Positions 9,466 to 19,564 of a stretch of DNA of 64,000 bases are shown here, piece after piece. Both the position numbers and the translations under genes were made by a program. The stretch lies in the NCBI GenBank assembly GCA_030220185.1, contig JASPKZ010001230.1, forward strand, positions 124,001-188,000. Direction: 5' to 3'. The number at the start of each line of letters is the position of its first letter. The stretch's first letter is position 1. The DNA is from Diploptera punctata (taxonomy: Eukaryota; Arthropoda; Insecta; Blattodea; Blaberidae). The notes beneath the pieces are model-generated. The model worked only from the letters and a program-made list of their open reading frames with translations. It was not told where the DNA came from and did no database searches.

Positions 9466-9960
9466 GATACTATCGATGTTGATGAACAGTGTCTTGCAGG
9501 GATGAATGACATTATACATGACAATATATTTAGATATCTAGGATCAATCTTAAAAAAATGTTAATCACAATCAAAAATAAAAAAAAGAATAGTATATGAA
9601 CATGCTGAACTAGTATTTTGGAGTAAAAATATCCTTTACAGAACTAAGAAATTTATCTACAAGGCTTTTGTACAGAGTATTAATATTAAGTTATATGGGT
9701 CAAATATATGGACAATTAAAAGGTACCAAGCTAACAAGTTATTAGCAATAGATATGAATTACTGGAGATCATCGCGGAAGCCCATATAAAAAAATTGAAA
9801 CGTTGAAATTAGGAAAATTGTGATTTGAAAGAATTTAACTACAGACAATTGAATGAAGACGAAGTCGTCTAATATAATCCCTAAGAAAATCTTGGAATGG
9901 AGAATAGATGTAAAAATAAGAAGGTCTATAGAGGGTTGAATGGATGGAGTGAGAAGAAGT
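9466..9960 (+). pseudogene. LINE reverse transcriptase C-terminal fragment
   Basis: The plus-strand reading gives FRYLGSILKK, then VFWSKN, KFIYKAFVQSINIKLYGSNI and WTIKRYQANKLLAIDMNYWR. This order (YLG, then IYKxxVxxxxxYGxxxW, then DMxxWR) is typical of the region after the palm domain in many insect LINEs. Stops and frame changes are frequent. It starts beside the microsatellite and has no RT active site. Confidence 0.72.
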
Positions 9961-11704
9961 GTATACTACATAATAATAAAATACATTAAAATTAATTCGC
10001 ATGGCAGCATTACCTTTTATGCAGTTCTATACCTTATCCGCTCTTAGAGTGATCCTAACATCAACAAACGCCAATTGTGTCCTTCCGTCATTCGCGCCAC
10101 AATTACTGTCACATTGACAGAGAGATGATGACACAGCAACAGAAGACTCGACACTTTCAGCCATTTTGTTTCATGAGAATCGACTGAAGCATGACTCAAA
10201 TGCATCGCCCACATGTAATAAACTATTTTAAGATGTAATTATTGATTAGATATATTTTAGAATATTTTCTGTGTTTTGAATATTCATGAAGAATGACAAG
10301 AATAAGCTTATTCAGAGGACATATTTTTAATTTAACGAAGGGAACTACTTTTTCGCGTACTTATTGCTTCTACAACGTACGTCGGTGTCCATAACCAATG
10401 AAAAGCGAGCAGGACACATGGTTTTGTTTTTACGAGGATCACTTTAAGAGCGGACAGGCTTTAGGAATCGTCGGTCTTCACGTCCGTTCCTTGCTGTTGC
10501 TCCCCTACCTCATGACTCTCGCCAACAAGAGCAGGGCAACTCGAGCTCGCTCCCTAGAACTACGAGAGGATTACGTTTGCACTATAGACGATCAATTCAA
10601 CGAGCTTATATATTACAAGTAACATGGACCCACAATTAAAATGACATCTTCTTCTTGTATCTTGTAAGCCCATATTTCCCTTACAGAGATTTAGGCGCTC
10701 TCCCCCTACAGGGAATAATTTGAACCATACTAATTTAGTTACACTTGTTTTCGTATAGATGTCATTTGAGTGGTTCGTGGTCAGCGTTCCGCCTCATACT
10801 GAGACAAAATAGTGTTCAATGACTTTCAGTCACAAGATTAGTTAAAAATTTTAGAGATTTAGTAATTTCGGTAAGTATACTGACGAGTGACAAAAAATCA
10901 TAGTAAGATCAATTCAGGGGTTTGCACTAGAGTAACTTTTTATGTTTTATTTCTTAGTTGTCAGTCTTTAAATAAGTTTACTAAAAATCTTTCACAGCTT
11001 TAATAATTTTGTTTGTAGATCCTTAGTTTCAGATCTCAAATTATTTGATGTGAAATCCTCTACAACCTATTAAATTTGTACTATATTTTGTATTGACTCT
11101 CTGTATATGGTGCAAAATTGTAAAATGGTTAAGTACAAATAAACAAATGCCAAAAAATCTGATGATAGTGGATAATTCTTTGTACTAAATAAAGAAATAA
11201 AAAATCAAGCAACTTTCTGATAGATCAAGCCATATAACTAGGCAACACATATCATAGAATTGCCATGCCTTGTTTGATTAATTGTGAAATAATGTATTAA
11301 TGATGAAATAATGTTAATCATATTAATAAAATTGCAACCTATAATTCGCTTGGGCGGGTAAGGAAAATCACGAATGAAACCCTTCTCAAGTAAACGACCT
11401 CCGAAATTAATCCTGGATTTTCAGAATAAGATTATTTTCCATTTAATTAATATTCATGAGAGATCTAACATAATTTCGAGTCTATCTAGTAGACTGTGTA
11501 TATTGTGTAGAGGATAGCTTGTCTCAATTTTAATGATAATATGGAATGGTGATTAGACTGATTACGATGAAATGTGTCGTGGCGATTAAATGTTAATCTA
11601 GGATTTGCCTTGACGGCTGAGAAAAATCATTTGGTCAATACCAGGGTTTAAACTTCGGACCTCCCGAATAATAGTCTCGCCATCATTTTTTATTAATGTA
11701 CTAA
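9961..11704. other. AT-rich region, no gene supported
   Basis: A 75-codon frame at 10398-10622 shows no recognisable domain. 10733-10800 resembles the 3' portion of SINE-F seen at 41337-41400 (TTAGTTACACTTGT, ATAGATGTCA). Otherwise nothing was recognised. Confidence 0.5.
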
Positions 11705-11964
11705 CTTACTCACTGGCACTATCGAATCCGTAGGTTCATGGCCGCACGGACATAAGCTCTCCATACATCCCTATCCTGAACTATAGTTTTCCAATCATTT
11801 CCTGTATAATCTACTTCCCTCAAATCATGGCTAATGTTATTCTCCCACCTCATTCTTGGTATACCAACTGGGCGTTTCCCTTCTGGTTTCCTACAAGAAG
11901 CTTTCATGCACGTCTTTCATTCCCCATCCGTGCCACATGTCCTGCCCATCGCAGTCTAGGAGAC
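11705..11964 (-). mobile_element. LINE-A 3' fragment
   Basis: The minus strand encodes the LINE-A C-terminus (KPEGKRPVGIPRMRWENNIS and DRDVWRAYVRAAMNLRIR) followed by the 3' end GTGCCAGTGAGTAAG. It is 5'-truncated within the domain after the RT thumb. Confidence 0.9.
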
Positions 11965-11984
11965 CTAGTCGGAGGGTTCCAAAC

Positions 11985-12242
11985 TCTGAAGAAAATAACA
12001 CTGACCCCGAAACGTGCTCCTATGATCTATAAGAAATCATTGGAACCAACACGTATCTGGTGTATGCTCTGGCTCTTTCAGTGGAAGCTAAATTACCTAG
12101 ACATCAGTATGACATACTGAAAAATATCCCTCGTACAAAATTGTCCACGCTGGAAAAATTCTGTTATCCCAAAGATACACAATTGATAAAAAAAACATTT
12201 CCTGCTTTGATTGGCCATATAGACGAGCGCAATTTTTTTTAA
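11985..12242 (+). other. Unassigned open frame
   Basis: 12060-12242 is open for 60 codons (ALALSVEAKLPRHQYDILKN, then CYPKDTQLIKKTFPAL). The phrase reminds me of an N-terminal segment found in some multi-copy insect hypothetical proteins, but I cannot confirm this. There is no start context, splice site or flanking exon. It may be a transposon fragment. Confidence 0.3.
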
Positions 12243-12634
12243 CAGTGCAACCTGTCATCAAGTTCCTTCAGACCGAAAATATCGACCAGCTGTGTTCGAT
12301 AACGAAGGGTTTGAAGACTCCTAGGCCACATTTGGTAAAACTAGACATTTCTTGGTTCTGGAGCAAATTATTCGTCCGTTTTTTATAACAAGCATTTTCC
12401 TGTTAACCTCGGATGTGATGATAAACTCATTTAGCAAAATCCGCGTTCTACGTCGTCAAGATAATATAGGCATATATTTCCTCGCGACCCTGTACTTTTA
12501 TCAATCCCATTCCATAATATGTATTTTTTAAAATTTCATTTCCTTTGTTTTAAGTTGTGCTAAAACAGACCTGATCAAAATATACCAAAGGAAAACGTAG
12601 GCCTACTGCGTGAACATCAGACTATTCTTCATCA
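12243..12634. other. Spacer without recognised features
   Basis: No repeat family or open frame supported. Confidence 0.5.
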
Positions 12635-12636
12635 CC

Positions 12637-12961
12637 ATCCATCCATCCATCCATAGTAATTCTGCCAGAAGGCAGGTCCTTCACTGCAATCATAGCATTT
12701 TCATGCTATGCTTGCAGCTTTACTAGGGAATTGTAGGTGTGGTAGCTTCCCGTTGCTTTCCACACCGGTGAAGGATGATAAGGATGATGATGGCATATCA
12801 TTTCGGGGACCGTTTGGGCCTTAAAGTTTTCCTAACATTTGTCTTACAGGCGAGGAAAAACCCCGATAAAAACCTCACCCAGAAAAACTGCCCCGACCGG
12901 GGATCGAACCCGGGCCCGCTGCGTGACAAGGCAGCACGCTACCTCGAGACCACAGCGGTGG
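12637..12961 (-). mobile_element. SINE-A, near full-length
   Basis: Complete tRNA head on the right (B box GGGTTCGATCCCC on the minus strand), central domain, then both 3' hairpins and a (GGAT)n tail. The loop of the first 3' hairpin is changed (CTGCC-TTCT-GGCAG) while its stem is kept. Confidence 0.92.
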
Positions 12962-12969
12962 ACGATGAG

Positions 12970-13230
12970 GTGCTACAACTCCAACGTTGATTTTCTCAAT
13001 GATTTTCTTCCATTCATTCCTATTTTGGAGAGATTTTCGCCTTCTTGATAATTTTATATCTTCCATTACACCATCTGTTCATCTATTCTTAGGTCTTCCT
13101 GTGTAATGTACCTAATGATTTCCACTAAAGTTTCTTTACCAGTTTATCCTCTTGCATCAGATTAATGTGACCGAACCATCTTTATCGTTGTTTTAATATA
13201 ATTATGTTTTAATTATCTTATTTGACTCTG
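12970..13230 (-). pseudogene. LINE 3' fragment (RTE-like C-terminus)
   Basis: The minus strand reads TGRPKNR, then MEDIKLSRRRKSLQNRNEWK and KIIEKINVGV. The GRPK..W..DI..R..W pattern is the usual C-terminus of insect RTE-like LINEs. Upstream a degenerate KMVRSH resembles the WxGHVxRM motif. It is fragmentary and full of stops. Confidence 0.7.
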
Positions 13231-13239
13231 TAATAGTTT

Positions 13240-13760
13240 TATTATACATTAGAGGGACTCTTGACGTCCCAACTCCTTTCAAAAAAGTTAAACTGAAAAT
13301 ATATATAACTAATATTCTGCCAGTTATCTGGATGCGAAACGTGGACTCCTACTTAAAGGGAGGAAAGGAGATTACTAATATTTGAGAATAAAGTTATTAG
13401 GAACATTTTTGGACCAAAATTTTAGGTGAATGGAGAAGACTACTGACAGTAACTACATGGTCTTTATAAGAAGCCATATATAATAACAGTTAAGTCTCTA
13501 GACTGTAATGGGCAAGACATGTGGCATGAATGGGGAATGAAAGACATGCGTGGAAGCTTCTTGTAGGAAAACCAGAGAGAAAACGCGCAGTTGGTAGACC
13601 AAGAATGAGATAGTAGAATAATATTAACTATGATTTGAGGGAAGTAGATTATACAGGGAATGATTTGAAGACATTAGCTCAGGATACGCATGTATGGAGA
13701 GCTTATGTCCGCGCGGCTATGAACCTACGGGTTCGATAGTGCCAGTGAGTTAGAGTTAGT
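13240..13760 (+). mobile_element. LINE-A 3' copy, degenerate
   Basis: Follows LINE-A from the segment encoding LKIYKTIILPVI to the 3' end GTGCCAGTGAGTTAG. It has stops and frameshifts (for example GATAGTAG in the RPRMRWENN region) and a deletion across GPKRDE. Confidence 0.9.
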
Positions 13761-13941
13761 ATTAGTTTTATTTCACCATATTTCATGTTTTTCAGCAATT
13801 GGACCATCTATTCTGCGTAAAACTTACCTTTAAACATTTTTCTATTTGAGTGCCTCTTTAAGTACCCAAGATTCACTATCATATGTTGTTATTATTGATC
13901 TTAATACAATTTAGTATAATATAAATTTTGGCGATCTTGAA

Positions 13942-14251
13942 ATACATTTATTACACGCTTTATATTAGCTTGACCTGTATCTATCTATCTATCTATCTAT
14001 GTAACTGAATCTTTCAACGCGATTTTCACCCACTTAAAATAATTGGATAGACTTGAAACTTTGTATACTTGTAAAGGACCCGTGACAATACAATAATTTC
14101 ATATTTATTTTACACACTATATATTAGCTTGATCTGTATCTGTCCATCTATGTAACGGAATCTTTCAACACGATTTTCGCCCACTTAGAAACATTGGATC
14201 GACTTGAAACTTTGTATACTTGTAGAGGACCAGTGACAATACAATAATTTC
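13942..14251 (+). repeat. Direct duplication of a ~155-bp unit
   Basis: 13942-14100 and 14101-14251 share TATATTAGCTTGA, GAATCTTTCAAC, CGATTTTC.CCCACTTA and GACTTGAAACTTTGTATACT. The first copy contains a TATC microsatellite missing from the second. The family is unknown. Confidence 0.9.
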
Positions 14252-14329
14252 GTATTTTTTCTAAAATCCTGGCCAGAATCACCTGAAAAAAAAATAAAAA
14301 CCGGTATAATAACTTATCAACTTTTTAGT

Positions 14330-14422
14330 CCGTCGTAAGAGTTCAGTTGGCAGAGCGGTGGACAGTAGTGGTATATAATTTCAGTAATCCATAGGTCGCT
14401 GGTTCAAATCCGGACCGGAGGA
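14330..14422 (+). tRNA. Degenerate tRNA-Tyr-like sequence with intron
   Basis: Strongly resembles insect tRNA-Tyr: GTTCAGTTGGCAGAGCGGTGG, an anticodon region with GTA, about 17 bp of intron-like sequence, then AATCCATAGGTCGCTGGTTC and the rest of the T arm. The base before the anticodon is A rather than T33, two extra bases lie between the acceptor stem and D arm, and the acceptor stem pairs poorly. A run of seven T follows immediately and could end Pol III transcription. Most likely a tRNA-Tyr pseudogene that kept its intron, so copied at the DNA level. Confidence 0.7.
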
Positions 14423-14497
14423 TTTTTTTAAGAAGAGTATTAAGCAATTAAATTTTAATGGGATTCCGGTTTATGGCAATCAAACTACAAATTCAAA

Positions 14498-14883
14498 AAA
14501 TAGATAATAGTTTTAAAAAACTGAAACAACACGCTTTGTTAGAAAACCGAACTAAAAGAAAAATAATTTTAATTTCCAACACGCTTAGGATAAAATTAAA
14601 GTGGTCAACAAAGAAATCATTAACACATCTAGAATAAAACTAGAGTTATCTACAAAAAAATAATTTTATCATCAAAAGCGTGGAGTGCTTTTTATGATGT
14701 TTACGTTTTCTTCTTAGATAATTAACTCTAGTTTCATTCTAGATGTGTTGAAGATAATTTTTTTTTGTTGACCACTTTAATTTTATCCCAAGCGTTTTGG
14801 AAATTAAAATTATTTTTCATTTTTTAGTTCGGTTTTCTAATAAGGCGTGTTGTGTTAGTTTTTTTAAAACTATTATTTATTTA
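14498..14883. mobile_element. Foldback element with ~180-bp arms
   Basis: The left half (14498-14679) is the inverted copy of the right half (14687-14883) with scattered indels; both contain AGAAAACCGAAC, AAATTAAAGTGGTCAAC and ACATCTAGAAT. The centre is ATCATCAAAAGC, a 7-base loop, and GCTTTTTATGAT. No coding content. Confidence 0.88.
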
Positions 14884-14889
14884 AAGAAC

Positions 14890-15312
14890 ATTTTGTTGTC
14901 ATAGTATGTTTTATTACCTAAATAAATTCTTTAACTTCTTCAGTGCTGTTATTCTTGTCTACAGCCGATCCAAGATATTTGAACGGTTTCACGTCCTCCA
15001 AACTTACATTATACATGTTTAAAGTGTTTGTTCCAGCATGTCTAGTGGAACATCTCAGAATCTTGTTTTGGCATTATTAATATTGTAAGACCATATTTAA
15101 TTTACCCTTCTCTGAATTATTGTTTCGGTTAATGCGATTTTATTTTCCGCTTTAATCAAAATATCGTCTGCATATGCAAGACAATGTTTTAATCCCTTAC
15201 TTATTTTTGCTCTCCAGCTGTTTCATTACTGAGTCAACTACTTAACTGAATAGAATAGCTGCTAAGAGATCGCCTTGTTTAACTCCGGCATTTATTTGTA
15301 AAATGTCATTAA
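14890..15312 (-). pseudogene. LINE-G reverse transcriptase fragment
   Basis: The minus strand shows AGVKQGDLLAAILFS, the finger/palm motif of non-LTR RTs, then LAYADDILIKAENKIALTET when a one-base shift is allowed, giving the YADD catalytic motif. It continues toward the thumb with stops and shifts. Its motifs differ from LINE-A and it ends where an old LINE-A tail begins at 15320. Confidence 0.8.
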
Positions 15313-15319
15313 CTAAAAA

Positions 15320-15388
15320 AACTAACCCACTGGCACTATCGAGCCGTAGGTTCATGGCAGCGCGGACATAAACTCTGCATATATCCCT
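15320..15388 (-). mobile_element. Old LINE-A copy, 3' tip (left of nested insertion)
   Basis: Only the last ~65 bp of LINE-A, stopping at CATATATCCCT. The rest of this copy resumes at 16399 beyond the nested LINE-A. Confidence 0.88.
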
Positions 15389-16398
15389 TACTTACTCACT
15401 GGCACTATCGAACCCGTAGGTTCATGGCCGCGCACATAAGCTCTCCACACATCCCTATCCTGATCCAATGATTTCCAATCATTCCCTGTACAATCTACTT
15501 CCCTCAAATCATAGTTAATGTTGTTCTCCCACCTCATTCTTGGTCTACCAACTGGGCGTTTTCCTTCTGGCTTTCCTACAAGAAGTTTCCATGCACGTCT
15601 TTCATTCCCCATACGTGGAACATGTCCTGCCCATCGCAGTCTGCGAGACTTAACTGTTCTTATTATATCTGGCTTCCTATAAAGACCATGTAGTTCATTG
15701 TTATGTAGTCTTCTCCATGCACCTGTTTGTTCATCTCTCTTTGGTCCAAAAATTTTCCTAAGAACTTTATTCTCAAATACTCGTAATCTCCTTTCCTCCC
15801 TTAAAGTAAGAGTCCATGTTTCGCACCCATATAATATAACTGGTAGAATAATAGTTTTATATATTTTCAGCTTAACGTTTTTTGAAAGGAGTTGGGACAT
15901 CAAAAGTCTCTGCAATGCATAATAGCATGCATTTCCAGAATTGAGCCTATGTTTAATTTCTTTGTGCATCTCATTCCTATTTGTGATTATTGTTCCTAGG
16001 TATTTGAATTCAGCCACTTCCTCAAAATTTCCCTCATTTGTCATTAGCTGTCCATTTCCATTATATAATGAATTTCTACGTGTGACCATATATTTAGTTT
16101 TACTGATATTTACTTCCAGTCCTAATTTCTTAGTGTTACTCAATAGTGTGTGCGTGTTGGCCTTTAGTATCTCCTCGCTATCGGCCAGTAGTACTACATC
16201 ATCAGCATAAACTAACAGCTTATTAATACCATTCAGTTGTAAGCCTTCCTCATTCTCTAAAGATTTAATGGCATGCTCTAGTACAAAATTAAATAGTAGA
16301 GGAGATAGTGCATCTCCTTGCTTCAACCCATTCTGGATTTCAAAAGTGTCTGAAAACTGTTTGCCTACACGCACCCTACTCTTTGAGCCATTTAGACA
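15389..16398 (-). mobile_element. LINE-A, longest copy, nested in an older LINE-A
   Basis: About 1.01 kb from a tail of TAAG repeats to an internal 5' truncation. It splits an older LINE-A copy (15320-15388 plus 16399-16592) and is flanked by CATATATCCCT (15378-15388) and CATACATCCCT (16399-16409), an 11-bp target duplication with one difference. This is standard target-primed insertion with 5' truncation. Confidence 0.92.
15391..16398 (-). pseudogene. LINE-A reverse transcriptase, C-terminal 335 residues
   Basis: One long uninterrupted frame. It opens with the RT motif NGLKQGDALSPLLFNFVLEH, then LLVYADDVVLLAD with the YADD catalytic pair about 65 residues in. Next come FKYLGTIITN, LKIYKTIILPVILYGCETWT, VLRKIFGPKRDE, RRLRWAGHV and GKRPVGRPRMRWENN. 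The protein lacks the endonuclease and fingers because the element is truncated. Its last ~12 residues differ from other copies (AAMNLRVR) because two bases are missing near 15428. The motif style resembles RTE-like LINEs; the clade is inferred. Confidence 0.9.
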
Positions 16399-16592
16399 CA
16401 TACATCCCTATCCTGAGTTAATGTTTTCCAATCTTCCCCTGTATAATCTACTTTCCTCAAATCGTCGTTAATGTTATTCTTCCACCTTGTTCTTGGTCTA
16501 CCAACTGGCCGTTTTCTCTCTGGTTTACCTACAAGAAGCTTCCACTCCCAATTCTTGCCACATGTCCTGCTCATAGCAGTCTACGGCACTTA
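16399..16592 (-). mobile_element. Old LINE-A copy, remainder (right of nested insertion)
   Basis: Continues exactly where 15388 stops, encoding KPERKRPVGRPRTRWKNNIN and DLRKVDYTG. More diverged from the family than the nested copy, as expected for an older host element. Confidence 0.88.
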
Positions 16593-16637
16593 ATACTAAT
16601 GAAATACATTGTTTTAAAACCGTTGAGGTGGATAGTC

Positions 16638-16873
16638 ATAAAATGACAAAGTTAAAATGTACCTTCTTAGGTCAGAGCCGTCGTCCTTAACTTATAAAAT
16701 ATGTATGCTTTTCTGTCTGAAGGCTTTTCATAATCTCCATACCATCTTCAGCAGATCTTTTTTCGCTACATTACTTGATGTTCTCGGTGCTGGTCTTAAT
16801 GTAGTGTTGTACGTGACAGTTGAGGACGACGGCTCTGACCTAAGAAGGTACATTTTAACTTTATATCATTTTA
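16638..16873. mobile_element. Foldback element with ~55-bp arms
   Basis: Arms 16638-16693 and 16818-16873 are inverted copies (TACCTTCTTAGGTCAGAGCC and complement). The ~125-bp loop has no recognised content. The inner GTCGTCCT resembles the tips of the outer arms at 5771-7195, which may be coincidental. Confidence 0.87.
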
Positions 16874-17092
16874 AGTCTACGATACTTAACTGTTCTTATC
16901 ACTTATCTGGTTTTCTATGAAGCTGTTATAAATGTATTATTTATCTTAATTTCCGGCGAATGAGGTGAATTAGTCTCCTAATTTATCCGATATATTGTAT
17001 TTATAATAGGCATTCAGTGTTATTATTTCTATAATAGAGTTCTTTTATAGTCAATAAATGTGTATCAATTTTGGTCGGCGTCATTATAATGC

Positions 17093-17403
17093 CATCCATC
17101 CATAGTAATTCTGCCCGAGGGCAGGTCTTTCACTGCAATCATAGCATTTTCATGCTATGCTTTGCAGCTTTACTAGGGAATTGTAGGTCTGGTAGCTCCC
17201 GTTGCTTTCCACACCGGTGAAGGATGATGATGATGATGGCCATATGATTTCGGAGACCATTTGGGCCTTAAAGTTTTCCTGACATTTGTCTTACAGGTGA
17301 GGAAAAACCCCGATAAAAACCTCACCCAGAAAAACTGCCCCGACCGGGGATCGAACCCGGGCCCCCAGCGTGACAAGACAGCACGCTACCTCGAGACCAC
17401 AGC
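17093..17403 (-). mobile_element. SINE-A with target duplication
   Basis: Full-length SINE-A on the minus strand. ATTATAATGC (17083-17092) and AATATAATGC (17404-17413) flank it and look like a ~10-bp target duplication. Both 3' hairpins are intact (CTGCC-CTCG-GGCAG and TAGCAT-GAAA-ATGCTA on the element strand). Confidence 0.93.
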
Positions 17404-17413
17404 AATATAATGC

Positions 17414-17985
17414 AATATTCTAATAAATTTCTGTACAAAACTATCTTTTTCTGAGAAAGTCGTAAGCTTACATTTGGGATCCGAGGTGTATGAAACTCTT
17501 CGATTATATAATTATATCAAATGGAATTCATGCTTAAAATCTGCGCATTTACATTACTTTCTTACTGTATAATTAAGTTCTCAATGAATAATGTTTTGGT
17601 ATTGTTATGGATAAGTAGAGTATCGACAACTTGATATGTAAAAACAATGTTAAATATCGAATGTGGTTACGAGTTTTGCAAGGTCAGATAGTTACAAGCA
17701 TAATAGGTACTTGTATAGAATACATAATGAAGCATGCTAAAATTTATGTGTGACTTGATATAGCCTACGTATCTAATGTTGTTATGCACGAATTTCACAT
17801 TTACGTGCAATTTACGAATACAAATAAAGTGTTCTTACTGTAATTAATCATTAGAATTATATAACTTCATGTTGGTAGCGTTCTAGCTATTCAGCTATCA
17901 CTAATCCAGTATTGTCTCATTAATTTGAAGCATTTCCACCGAGCAATGGCCTGGTTTGGACGCAACGGACCCGCGTTTTAGGATA
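17414..17985. other. AT-rich spacer
   Basis: No supported feature. Confidence 0.5.
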
Positions 17986-17989
17986 AGTT

Positions 17990-18105
17990 TCTTAAGTAAC
18001 ATTTTTTCCGGGGTTCTTTCTCATCTGTAAGACAAATATTAGGAAACTTTAAGGCCAAAATAGTCCCGATCACCATTTGGCCATCATAAACATCCTTATT
18101 CTAGG
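17990..18105 (+). mobile_element. SINE central-domain fragment
   Basis: CCGGGGTTCTTTCTCATCTG followed by TAGGAAACTTTAAGGCC matches the central domain shared by SINE-A and SINE-C. The head is unrecognisable and the tail stops in AAACATCCTTATTC. Confidence 0.7.
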
Positions 18106-18212
18106 GTTAGGATTTTTAGGCGCGCACCTTTTTTTCGCAGGGTAAATTAAAGCTCTTTGGAAAGATACCACAGTATGAAATGTTAACTCTAGTTGAGGAA
18201 GGAGGCATTTAT

Positions 18213-18355
18213 TTATTTATTTTTAATGTCCCAGGTTGTTCTTTTGGACATTTCTGGTGTTATCTCCTGGCAGTGGCGTAATTGTAACCCACTTCTGTGT
18301 TTGGGGCGCCTGGAAGGCGGGGTTACGTTGCCCCAATGATATGATGGGTGATGAT
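18213..18355 (-). mobile_element. SINE-D 3' fragment
   Basis: Matches the 3' half of SINE-D at 43985-44291 (GTAACCCACTTCT, GGGGCGCCTGGAAGGCGGGG, ATGATATGATGGGTGAT) and continues loosely to about 18410. The tRNA head is absent. Confidence 0.85.
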
Positions 18356-18412
18356 GATAGTGGTGCGCTAGGAGAGTCCTTAATACTAAGCTTAATCTAA
18401 GATGAATATGAA

Positions 18413-18580
18413 TGATGATGATTGCGATGGTCATATGATGTTCGGGGACCGTTTGGGCCTTAAAGCTTCCTGACATTTGTCTTACAGATGAAAAACCTCA
18501 CCCAGGAAACTGTCCCGACCGGGGATCGAAGCTTGGCCCGCTGCGTGACAAGACATCACGCTACCTCGAGACCACAGCTA
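18413..18580 (-). mobile_element. SINE-A 5' half
   Basis: Keeps the tRNA head (right side) and central domain but not the 3' hairpin module; it abuts the SINE-D fragment. It carries a short deletion in the central domain. Confidence 0.87.
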
Positions 18581-18980
18581 TGGATAGAAAGCATTTATTC
18601 AAGCACTTCTTTTTTTTTTCTTTTTTGGGTGCTTTATCCACTTTTCATTTGCTTTTTAATAAACTTCTAGAGCACATTTTACCATTTATAAGAGATATGA
18701 CTTGTGAGTTACATTCCATTTCTATATGGTTTTGAATAAATAAAAAATATTTAAATAATTTTAACTTAACGTCTTATTCTCAGTTTGCAGTGAACATGCG
18801 AATAGTAAATGCGGCACTAAAAGCACGCCTGCAACAATGGAAAATAATTGTGTGTACGGTAAATCCTCTTTCTCTCACTTCCGAAAAAAATATCCTGCAA
18901 CAATGGAAACGTATTTCATTCTATTTAATTTCACCGGAATCGTAAATGTAAGTTAGTTACTAAAGTGTATTACTAGATTT
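18581..18980. other. Spacer
   Basis: CCTGCAACAATGGAAA is repeated at about 18828 and 18894. No family recognised. Confidence 0.5.
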
Positions 18981-18982
18981 AC

Positions 18983-19560
18983 CATGCCGAAGGTTTCCAG
19001 TGCCCGATTCTATTCTGGCTCAGGAATTCAAACAAGATTCCGTAGAAACTGACGGGACTGTTAAACGATGCACTATTCACGATTCAGGAATTTTGTTAGA
19101 TGAAAAACACCAGCGAGACGGCATCAAACAACACATTTCCAGTTCTAAATATAAAAAAAACAAGACTTTTTAAATAAATAAATCGCGACAACCTCTATTA
19201 CGAAATTCATTTGAACAGTGTTCTTCAAAAATTCAAAATTTGTTGAAATTCAAGATTGATTTGTGTGCAGCTCTTAAAGAAGCGGGAATTCCACTCTAAG
19301 GAAAACCAACCACCCTTCAAAGGATTGCTTGAAAAATACACAGAGATGTCAGTCCCCGATGAGAGTACGTTAAGAAAAAATACATGGAGCCTGTTTACCA
19401 ATAAATCATACAAAGAATCAAGGAGAAAGTATCTGATAGCGATATGGGAATCTTGCTCGATGAAACCATAACTCAACGAACGATATGTTTTGAACATATT
19501 ATTTTTTCCCTTAACTGGAGAGAATGTTAAGTCTATGTTGTTCAAAATGTATGAGTGAAG
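18983..19560 (+). pseudogene. hAT-type transposase, N-terminal relic
   Basis: An open stretch reads VPDSILAQEFKQDSVETDGT, then HQRDGIKQHISSSKYKK, resembling the BED-like or CGGBP1-like N-terminal domain of insect hAT transposases. After a frame change it gives FKIDLCAALKEAGIPL, QPPFKGLLEKYTEMSVPDES and LRKN, the segment that normally precedes the catalytic region in that group. It stops at about 19490 and a LINE follows. No terminal repeat was identified. The C-terminal half of a related protein lies at 36690-37223. Confidence 0.68.
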
Positions 19561-19564
19561 CTCT

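Noticed and set aside
10398..10622. A 75-codon plus-strand frame as a small gene
   Set aside because: No domain, no splice or promoter context and a length expected by chance.
15698..16471. Plus-strand frames across 15.7-16.5 kb
   Set aside because: They are antisense shadows of the LINE-A reverse transcriptase frame.
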